Assembly (NCBI GenBank): GCA_036939755.1
Contig: JALLAZ010000730.1
Location: 1 to 12,476 of the forward strand
Direction: 5' to 3'
Source: Stephanodiscus triporus
Taxonomy: Eukaryota; Bacillariophyta; Thalassiosirophyceae; Thalassiosirales; Thalassiosiraceae
DNA: 12,476 bases
The notes under the pieces are model-generated. The model saw nothing but the letters and a program-made list of their open reading frames with translations. It made no database searches and had not been told where the DNA came from. Below are positions 1-6,503 of the stretch, in pieces. Position numbers and translations under genes: made by a program. The number at the start of each line of letters is the position of its first letter. The first letter of the stretch is position 1.

Positions 1-277
1 CGACGGGAAAAAAAGAGATTTTTCCCGCAGGACAATTGTACTGGGCACTGTAGTACTCCTCACCTGTCGTCTTGTGACGTTACTGATTCTTTTTCTCTTG
101 ACACCGACAGCTTTTATCACACACAGAACAAAACCCCAATGACATACTTGTTTCTTCCCGCCCCAGGCATCGGCGCAGTACGGTTGCCTTCTGCAATGGA
201 GCAGTAGCGGAAGCTGTTTCATCGTCCTCAGAATTTGACGTGAAGAGTCGCCTCAGCATCTCTTTGTTGGGTCATAC
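1..277 (+). promoter_or_regulatory. Region upstream of the PDCT-like gene, left window edge
   Basis: No convincing coding sequence is visible here. The stretch lies directly upstream of the PDCT-like start codon, so it should hold its promoter and 5' UTR, though it may also include the end of a neighbour beyond the window. The hexamer TGACGT, the core of bZIP/CRE-type sites (used in CO2/cAMP-responsive promoters of diatoms), occurs at 75-80 and 236-241. Two copies in 280 bp is only weak evidence. No TATA box is obvious. Confidence 0.35.
4..27. repeat. Perfect inverted repeat (9-bp arms, 6-nt loop)
   Basis: CGGGAAAAA at 4-12 is the exact reverse complement of TTTTTCCCG at 19-27, separated by AAGAGA. 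It could form a stem-loop in RNA from either strand. Function is unknown; in a nuclear genome it need not be a terminator, and it sits at the window edge so its gene context is missing. Confidence 0.6.
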
Positions 278-1546
278 ATGCGACACGCGATGACGAGTAT
301 CAGTATCAAGGAACGCCCTGATTTCGAGCTTCGCCAGAAGCGGTTGAGAAAAGCCATCCGGAGAGACTTGATTTTCATTCTCGCTGGCGCAATTGCGTGT
401 GCTCTCGTCGCTTATGTCGAGACGCACGCATCGGATGCCGATATTCGAATAAACCTCATCCAATCCCCGTCAAGAGATCATGTCGTTTCCGCAGATTATG
501 GGGATAGTTGCATGCACAGTTACCCCAATCGTACTGCAAACAAAAGAAGGATCGTCGACGCAGGCTTCATTATAACGAAACCAATTCACTCATATTTGAG
601 TCGTCGTAGAGATGTGAATGACGTGCTCGCCTTGGGAAACTCGATCTTATTGACCATGCCCCTTGCGTATGTAGTTCACGTGACACTCTGGAAGGGAGAC
701 TTTCGGCTTTCGTTTAGATTGATTGCTACGCATCTGTTTCGGTCATTGTGCGGTTGGTTCACGTAAGTAAGACTTTTCTCTGGCTAATTTCTTTTGTCTT
801 GCGAGGCAGTGTCCATTTGCATTCACAAGACGTCTCTCTTTCACAGTTATCTTCCGCCGGATTCAGAGTTTCTGTCTAGTCCGTGGGACTTCCCTGAGAT
901 TTTTCTTTGTTTTTTCCAAGAATGCACAAGTCATCACGGAGAACAAAATTTCTTGACGTTTTTCTCTGGTAAAATTCAATCGTTTCATTTCTTCTATGTC
1001 AAGCATATTTCAACATCCGATCGTCTCAATTGTACCATGCTCATTCCTCCAGGGCACGTGGCGACGATTGTACGTTTGTCTAACTACCTGCTAGCGTTGC
1101 ATAGTCTCATCTCACACTGTACTTCACCATCTCCATTGCAGGTTCTGATTGCCAACCATTTGTATAATGCTAAGTTCACTCGCTTGTCTATTTGTCTCCA
1201 CTGCTTCAACTGGCTTCAAGCCATCCGATTATTGGCTACGCGCGGACACTACTCTATTGATTTGATCATCGGATATGTTGTTGCGGTGTGGGTGTCAAGT
1301 CCTGCTGAGCGCCTAGGCTTGTACTACTCCCAAGGAATGATCCAACCTTCGTTGCCAGGAATGATCGAAACGTTTGAAACACTTATAGGAGTGAGTGAGT
1401 CTGATTTCAGGTGCCATGACCATGATCAAGAGAGCAAAAAGAGGAAACTATTACAACCTGCATTACATGCTACTGTCCAATCGGAGACAAGCGTAAGAAT
1501 TGCAATAGACATTGTGACAGACATGGCCCAGAGGAATCACGACTGA
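278..1546 (+). CDS. PDCT: PDCT/ROD1-like phosphatidylcholine:diacylglycerol cholinephosphotransferase
   Basis: Four exons: 278-762, 847-968, 1053-1069, 1142-1546, giving 342 residues. Introns are GT-AG, 84, 84 and 72 nt. The spliced protein aligns from memory with plant ROD1/PDCT, a PAP2-like relative of sphingomyelin synthase that moves phosphocholine between phosphatidylcholine and diacylglycerol in ER membranes. Shared landmarks are DAGF (94-97), a W-F-T/Y-L-P-P junction (160-166), DFP (176-178), FFSGHVA (200-206) and IRLLATRGHYSIDL (236-249). The expected catalytic triad is His204, His244 and Asp248. Membrane segments are visible near 31-47 and 116-137. The C-terminus is hydrophilic. Compared with the plant enzyme there is extra sequence at about 50-90 and a 13-residue-longer stretch after DFP, so an unrecognised intron in exon 1 is possible. 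Met5 (290) is an alternative start. Function is by homology; specificity for diacylglycerol is inferred. Confidence 0.85.
1053..1069 (+). other. 17-nt micro-exon (exon 3) of the PDCT-like gene
   Basis: Preceded by CTCCAG and followed by GTACGT. With G968 it completes Gly203 and encodes His204-Val-Ala-Thr-Ile208, the catalytic GHVA motif. Splicing it in restores the exact plant spacing between this His and the second catalytic motif (33 residues from after HVA to IRLL in both, by my alignment). Both flanking introns are multiples of three and have no in-frame stop. Confidence 0.8.
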
Positions 1547-1871
1547 GTGCACAATTACACAACTTCAGGTTGCGTGATTGAAGTGGAAGAAGCTTTTCGT
1601 ACGGTTCTTTCGTGTTTGCTACGCAGATTTCAGCTGCCGCTGCGTTGTATTCCGCCCGACTCGTTTAGCTCGCTAGGGCTGTGAAAAGAGTCAATGCGGA
1701 ATGTTTGTGGCACGTGGATGTGTTCCATGAATAACATAGATGATACATTGATTGATAGTAGAAGCATGGTAGTAAAATAAAAATTTCCCGAGGCTCATAC
1801 AAATAATAAAATGATTACGTTTGAACGATGAATCTATGCAAAAATGTTTTGGTCACTGTCGCTTGCCCATA
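1547..1871. other. Convergent spacer between PDCT-like gene and 8-Cys gene
   Basis: No gene is visible. The region is AT-richer than the gene to its right and must hold the 3' UTRs of two genes that face each other. AATAAA occurs on the + strand at 1776-1781 and 1805-1810, possible poly(A) signals for the PDCT-like transcript. No matching signal was found for the opposite strand. Confidence 0.6.
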
Positions 1872-4652
1872 TCATTCATCGTGTTTGTGTATGTGATGCT
1901 CCCTCTCATGACGAGTCGATGAATGCTGTCGTGTCCGCTCTGCAACTGCGGAACTTACACCTTCCGAAACGGTGTGATGGTAAAGCTCAAGGGACGGTGC
2001 TGCCATCTCCTTGGAAGGCTTGCTACCAGTATCTGTTGTCACGGTTTCACTATTTCTATTGCTGGCTGCAACTGTGGAAGGTCCACCGTTAGTACTTTCG
2101 GTGGGTACCGGCCAGAACCACCCGGCGGGTGTTTGAGACCCTGTCATGGTAGACGGAGGCAAAGAAGGCGAAGGTGGTGGCGGTGTAGGACGAGCTGATC
2201 CGGCAGGCTCTTCGCTGACCCCAGCGCCGCCGCTTGTAATGCTAGGCGTGGGGGGAGTTTCTGTCATCGTCGGAGTGGCTTCCACCGTTGCACTGGAATC
2301 GAAACAGTAGTCGCCGCCCGGGATATCCCCCGGTCCACCCACCCCACACCCCGGCACCGGTGAGAAATCCCCCACCAGCCTCTTGAAGCACTCGTGCCCA
2401 TCCAGGCAATCGTCGTCCTCGTCGCAGTCCCCCGAGCAGGCCCCGCACGGCCTGGTGGGGGTGCATCCCTCGGAGCCAAGCCAACGCAACGACGGCGGCG
2501 CAGACGTCGAGGGAGTGACGGACGTAGTGTCTCCATCGTCGTCGTCATCGTCATCGGACGATGGATCGTAACAGTAATCCGCCCCTGGTATGTCCCCCGG
2601 TCCTCCCGTCCCACATCCCGGCACCTGCAACACGTCTCCCCTCTCTCTCTCGAAGCACGACAGCCCTATCGAGCAATCGTCGTCGGAGTCGCAATCCCCC
2701 ACACACTCCTGGCACGGCGTCAACGTGGAGCACGCGTCCCGTCCCAGGTATTGCAATTGCGGCCCCCGCGCGGGCGAGGCCACTGGGGAATCCGTCGCCG
2801 CCGACTCGACCAAGTCTCGTTCCGGGACGAGATCCCAGCCATACTTGCCCTCCCCCCCCCTCCCCGCCGTCGCTGCAGCCACGGCAGGGCACGGATCCAG
2901 TATCACGGACGACCCCCTGGTCGGTGCATCCCCCCCAAGGAAGGTCACACAGTAGTCCTCATGTCCGCGTAGCCTCAGCAATCCGATGTCGTCGTAGTAG
3001 AATCGACTCGATGAGTCGGCCCCGGCGCACGGCCCGATCTCCACCGGTGCCTCCTCGGCGACAACGCCCCCCCCGACATGGGAGGACGACACCGTCATGC
3101 ACCGTCCGTGATCGAACGAGCTGCGGACGTGCCCCATCCCGTCCATGAACCAAAGCTGATCCATCTGTTCCATCCTCGTCATTACGTAGGCGTCGTGGCT
3201 GAAGCCATTCGCGCCGGTGTCGTAGTCTGGTGTGCACTCCTCCATCAGCAATTGGTAATAGTCCGGCGACAGTGCCCCGCCGATGCACCACCCGTCGGCG
3301 CCATCGTTCGCAAGACGAGTAATGGCCGTCGTCGTCATCACCGTCGTCGTTGTCGTCCCGTTCGGCGCCACGTTTGCACCGCCGCCTTCGCCACCGGTGG
3401 CGCGACGCGCTCGAGATCGGATGAAATACGCCCGCGCGCCCTCGTCGCCTCCATCGCCCGTGCCGTCATTCGGCGACTCCGTCGTCCCGGCGTCGTCGTC
3501 GACTGTCGTCGGGGTGGGGGGGGGGGTCGTCGTGGCGACCTCGTCGGCCTCGGGCCCGGACGTAGACGTCGTCCCATCATCATCGTGGTACGTCAGGTCC
3601 ATCCGCACCATCGCGTAGCAGTAGTCCGCGCCCGGGACGTCCCCCGCCCCCCCCACCTCGCATCCTGGCACGCGGACCGAGCTTCCGTCCACCCGCTTGA
3701 AGCACGCCGAGGTGTACTGCGTCACCACCGACCCCGATCCATCCGGGGGAGAGGCGGATGTTATCGACGCCCCCGAAAGGCAGTCGGAGTCGGAATCGCA
3801 ATCGCCCTGACATGGCTCGCACGGCGACGTCGGGGTGCACCCGTCGACGCCCCTCCACGTCAGGTACGGAAGTAGCGACGACGACGACGACGACGACGAC
3901 GGGGGGGGGGGCGACGGGCCAACCGGTGCCGCGGATGGCGCGACCGAAGTGCCGCGATTCGGATCGTGGCAGTAGTCCGCGCCGTCCACTTCCCCCGGAC
4001 CCCCCACCGCGCATCCCGGAACCGTCGTGGGCATCAACGCGGTCCTCATGTAGCAGACGAGGCCGACGTCGCAGTCGTCGTCGGAGTCGCAATCCCCCGC
4101 GCACGCCGGACAGGGCGAGTCGGGCGTGCACCCGGACGGGCCGAGCCAGACGAGGGGCGGGAGGGGGTCCAACAGCGGGTCGGACGACGTCGACGACGGA
4201 CGCGACGACGGCGAGCGATCCTCGGCGGCGGAGACGGGGGAGGAGGGGGAGGGGGAGGCCGTCGCGACGGCGACGAGGGGCGCCTTGGAGGTCTTGGCCT
4301 TGGAGCTCTTGCCGCCTTTCGAAGCGTGCTTATTCTCGTGGGGCGAGGTTGCGGGCGTGGGGGGATTGGACGACGACGACGACGACGACTTCGAGGAGAC
4401 GGGGGACTTGACGTGCAGCGCGACAGAGGCGACGGCGTCGCCGGAGGCGCCACGACGACGATGCCGATTGTCGCTCTCGCCGCCGTGATGGGCGGCCTCC
4501 CTTCGCCGACGCCTCCCCCCGGCCGCGGACGGAGACGTCATCGCGTCCACCGCCGCGCGGGGCCGTACCCCGACGACGGCAGCGTCCTTCGCGGAGACCG
4601 TCGTCGTCGAGGAGGCGGCGGAGACGACGATCGCCAGAAACATTCCCCTCAT
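1872..4652 (-). CDS. Large secreted protein: four 8-Cys modules flanking a ricin-B-like beta-trefoil
   Basis: Single exon, 926 residues from the preferred Met at 4652, which gives a compact signal peptide (basic start, FLAIVV core, VSA cleavage site near residue 21). An in-frame Met at 4694 would add 14 residues. Order: basic Arg clusters (47-67), Ser/Lys-rich segment (82-123), 8-Cys modules at 167-228 and 264-345, Thr/Pro/Asp linker, beta-trefoil-like domain about 454-609 (six Cys, QLW at 499-501, YGW at 604-606), 8-Cys modules at 634-694 and 722-783, Pro/Ser/Thr tail ending His-rich. Each module carries GDC followed by an acidic D-x-D-D/E-D/S-D run and a VPGC...DYC end. Modules of this look occur widely in secreted diatom proteins (from memory); their function is not known to me. 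Acidic runs suggest calcium binding and the trefoil suggests carbohydrate binding; both are inference. Homopolymer tracts (Ser 89-95 and 252-259, Asp 700-706) come from trinucleotide repeats. Probably extracellular or cell-wall associated. Confidence 0.8.
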   Translation of the reverse strand: MRGMFLAIVVSAASSTTTVSAKDAAVVGVRPRAAVDAMTSPSAAGGRRRRREAAHHGGESDNRHRRRGASGDAVASVALHVKSPVSSKSSSSSSSNPPTPATSPHENKHASKGGKSSKAKTSKAPLVAVATASPSPSSPVSAAEDRSPSSRPSSTSSDPLLDPLPPLVWLGPSGCTPDSPCPACAGDCDSDDDCDVGLVCYMRTALMPTTVPGCAVGGPGEVDGADYCHDPNRGTSVAPSAAPVGPSPPPPSSSSSSSSLLPYLTWRGVDGCTPTSPCEPCQGDCDSDSDCLSGASITSASPPDGSGSVVTQYTSACFKRVDGSSVRVPGCEVGGAGDVPGADYCYAMVRMDLTYHDDDGTTSTSGPEADEVATTTPPPTPTTVDDDAGTTESPNDGTGDGGDEGARAYFIRSRARRATGGEGGGANVAPNGTTTTTVMTTTAITRLANDGADGWCIGGALSPDYYQLLMEECTPDYDTGANGFSHDAYVMTRMEQMDQLWFMDGMGHVRSSFDHGRCMTVSSSHVGGGVVAEEAPVEIGPCAGADSSSRFYYDDIGLLRLRGHEDYCVTFLGGDAPTRGSSVILDPCPAVAAATAGRGGEGKYGWDLVPERDLVESAATDSPVASPARGPQLQYLGRDACSTLTPCQECVGDCDSDDDCSIGLSCFERERGDVLQVPGCGTGGPGDIPGADYCYDPSSDDDDDDDGDTTSVTPSTSAPPSLRWLGSEGCTPTRPCGACSGDCDEDDDCLDGHECFKRLVGDFSPVPGCGVGGPGDIPGGDYCFDSSATVEATPTMTETPPTPSITSGGAGVSEEPAGSARPTPPPPSPSLPPSTMTGSQTPAGWFWPVPTESTNGGPSTVAASNRNSETVTTDTGSKPSKEMAAPSLELYHHTVSEGVSSAVAERTRQHSSTRHEREHHIHKHDE
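2304..2753 (-). repeat. 8-Cys modules 3 and 4 (tandem protein repeats)
   Basis: Module 3 is at 2571-2753 and module 4 at 2304-2489. Both have exactly the spacing of module 1 (x5, x2, x3, x5, x5, x13, x13) and the VPGC-x-x-GGPGDIPG-x-DYC ending. A poly-Asp and Ser/Thr linker separates them. Confidence 0.9.
3618..4154 (-). repeat. 8-Cys modules 1 and 2 (tandem protein repeats)
   Basis: Module 1 is at 3969-4154 and module 2 at 3618-3863. Cysteine spacing is x5, x2, x3, x5, x5, x13, x13 in module 1; module 2 is identical except for a 20-residue Ser/Gly-rich insertion that makes the fifth gap x25. A Pro/Ser linker encoded by a C11 tract and a TCG repeat separates them. Confidence 0.9.
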
Positions 4653-4815
4653 AGTCGCAATTGAATATTGAATGTTTACTCGGATGCCTTGCACTCCCTA
4701 CTCTTAGTGATTTTCAGTCTTAGATTCGATTCAGTTGCATGTGCATGGGCCGTATGTTATTGTCATGGTGGAGAGATTGATGAGAGAGATAAGCCCTGCC
4801 TCTTCGTAAAAGAGG

Positions 4816-4845
4816 TGAGAGTCATCTCTTTGAGAGTCATCTCTT
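4816..4845. repeat. 15-bp perfect tandem repeat, with a degenerate third copy
   Basis: TGAGAGTCATCTCTT occurs at 4816-4830 and again directly at 4831-4845; a diverged relative (GAGAAAGTCATCTCTC) lies at 4901-4916. Each unit has an AGAG...CTCT dyad around a TCAT core, which could be a transcription factor site. It sits 164-264 bp upstream of the 8-Cys gene start. Confidence 0.8.
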
Positions 4846-5053
4846 CACAAAAAAGTCGTCGGCGGGAGGATGTCGATTTCCAGGCAAAAATCTTCCTTTG
4901 GAGAAAGTCATCTCTCTAGTATGAATTCCTCTATCTTGGAGCGATTTGAACGGAGATTTCAATATTTTCAGTTTCCGTTCTCGGCCGAGGGTACCATACG
5001 ATAGTAAGTAGACTACTAGATATGGCGGCGTAAAATCTAAGAAACGATCAAGC

Positions 5054-5109
5054 CGGTTAAATTCCTAACCGTCTAACCGTTTATTGATTCCCATGTTAAA
5101 ACTAACCGT
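5054..5109. promoter_or_regulatory. Cluster of four TAACCG (MYB-type) sites
   Basis: CTAACCGT is present as a perfect 8-bp tandem pair at 5065-5080 and again at 5102-5109; the reverse-strand copy CGGTTA is at 5054-5059. TAACCG matches the general MYB DNA-binding consensus (YAAC-N-G). The cluster ends 155 bp before the ABM start codon, so it probably acts on that gene, though it lies between divergent genes. Site density is seen directly; the factor is inferred. Confidence 0.6.
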
Positions 5110-5264
5110 ACAAACTCCCCACAAAGGAACCCATATCTCCTGGGTGTTCCAAAACTCGTATGTACTTTTTTTACGTTCTTTTTTTGGAACTTGAACCACG
5201 CGCACCTTTCATATGCCCCGGCTTTATGGTAGTACTCTCGCTGACGGAAAAGGTTGGCTTATCA

Positions 5265-6198
5265 ATGCAGTTGCGGAAAGTTATCATCGTCGGCACCATA
5301 GCCGCCCCGCTCGCATTCAATTGTGAGGCATTCGTCTCCCCCGCGAACAATGCGGTGAACGACGTAGTCAGCGGCGTCGCTCGCGATGCCTCCCCGAACC
5401 TGAACTACGGCAGCGACGACGGTGGGATCGGCACGACCGGTCGCGAGAGGAGGAGGGGTCGGGAATCCTACCTCCCCTTTTCGGTCGACTACGGAGGCGA
5501 GCGGCATCCGTCGTCGACGTCGACGTTGGTATCATCGTCTGCATGGTCATCTTCGAAAATCGACCAGCCGCCGTGGTACGTGGACGACTCGGTCGTGACG
5601 CTCGTTCCGAAGTTCAAGATCAGGGATGGGATGATGGGGATGTTCGTCGCCCTCATGCCGAAATTCGTCGAGCTGGTGAAGGCGAACGAGGAAGGGACGT
5701 GCGTGCATTACGGATTTGTAAGCCCTCTTCGAGTCATCCCCCTTTGCCCGCCCTCCTTGATGCATACATCGTTGCTCATCTAAAGCTGGCTTGTTGTGGC
5801 GTTTTCCTTACCGTAGGTCGGTCCGACCGAGGATGGCATCGTCATTTGCCGAGAGGGATACACCTCTGCCGATGCAGTGTTGAGACACCTAGACAATGTC
5901 TGCGATGTTCTGAACGAGGCATTGCAGGTAAGGAAATACAACAAAACTAGTAGTAGTCATCGTACGTATATGGTGTTGTCTTGCGCCCTGGATCACCGAG
6001 AGCGATGAGGACGTATTTCAGATTTTTCACATCGCATACCCTTTCTTCTTATTGATATGCCAGTATGCGGACATCGTCGACCTGATGGTGCAGGGGCCCC
6101 TCATCGAGTTGGAGAAATTGAAGTGCCCGCTGGCGGAGCTTGGCCCGTCGTATTACCCTCTCGTCGCGGGATCCTTGAGAAGTAGGAAGATGTGGTGA
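5265..6198 (+). CDS. ABM-fold (dimeric alpha-beta barrel) protein, probably plastid-targeted
   Basis: Three exons: 5265-5717, 5817-5927, 6064-6198, giving 232 residues; introns of 99 and 136 nt, both phase 0. The start at 5265 gives a signal peptide (basic LRK, then a hydrophobic stretch) ending in C-E-A-F-V-S-P; Phe23 after Ala22 resembles the plastid pre-sequence junction of diatoms. A Ser/Asp/Arg-rich transit region follows to about 105. The domain, about 109-220, resembles the antibiotic biosynthesis monooxygenase/putative quinol monooxygenase family: VPKFKIRDG, HYGF at 148-151, CREGY soon after, HLDNV, then the VQGP...ELEKLK...PLAELGPSYY end. Members are small oxygenases or unassigned; the substrate cannot be told. 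Lies divergent to the 8-Cys gene. The 3' end is uncertain: an acceptor-like CACGCAG at 6250-6256 could serve a further exon. Confidence 0.75.
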
Positions 6199-6503
6199 AG
6201 GAATTCCTTTGTTTACGATGAAATGCATAGTGATCACATATCGTGTGTTCACGCAGATTTTCCTTGGTGGTTCCCCCCTTCATCATGTTTGCGGGCTTCC
6301 TACAGATGGTCAATTAAGATGATTTGTCGATTCATGGAGGAAGTCTCAAGACAGAAATCCAGAGGTACATACGACCAGTGCATCCACGCACTAGTAGCAT
6401 GAACTAATGCATTCGTTAAGATCACAATGTACGAGGCAAATCTAGTGAAGTCATGTTTTACAATCAGAATTCATTGTAGTCAAAGCCCACATAACTCAGG
6501 GAC
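6199..6503. other. Convergent spacer between ABM gene and COG0523 gene
   Basis: Holds the 3' UTRs of two facing genes. No separate gene is supported. If the ABM gene has a fourth exon, it would begin at 6257, after a CACGCAG acceptor; one possible donor is at 6182 (GTAGGA). From 6360 on the stretch is AT-rich with nothing I can name. Confidence 0.5.

Larger units (their letters stand above)
4653..5264. promoter_or_regulatory. Divergent promoter region between 8-Cys gene and ABM gene
   Basis: 612 bp between two start codons on opposite strands, with no convincing coding sequence. It holds a 15-bp tandem repeat nearer the 8-Cys gene and a TAACCG cluster nearer the ABM gene (separate entries). 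An imperfect inverted repeat, GGAACCCA at 5126-5133 against TGGGTGTTCC at 5141-5150, lies about 115-140 bp before the ABM start. T-runs at 5165-5172 and 5179-5185 probably lie in the 5' UTR. An in-frame Met at 5160 exists but is not preferred as a start. Confidence 0.6.

Noticed and set aside
75..241. Two TGACGT motifs as CO2-responsive elements of the PDCT-like gene
   Set aside because: Two hexamers in about 280 bp could be chance and the spacing is not that of a known element; kept only as a note in the upstream region.
1391..1413. GTGAGT...TTTCAG in the last PDCT exon as an intron
   Set aside because: It would be only 23 nt, far below the other introns here (72 nt or more), and the region is in the unconserved tail.
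1872..1883. C-terminal KHDE of the secreted 8-Cys protein as an ER-retention signal
   Set aside because: The canonical signal ends in DEL (KDEL/HDEL). Here the stop follows HDE with no Leu, in a generally His/Glu-rich tail, so it is most likely chance.
2394..4664. Long open frames on the + strand and in other minus frames across the 8-Cys gene
   Set aside because: They are Arg/Pro-rich shadows caused by GC-rich codon repeats; only the long minus frame shows domains, regular Cys spacing and a signal peptide.
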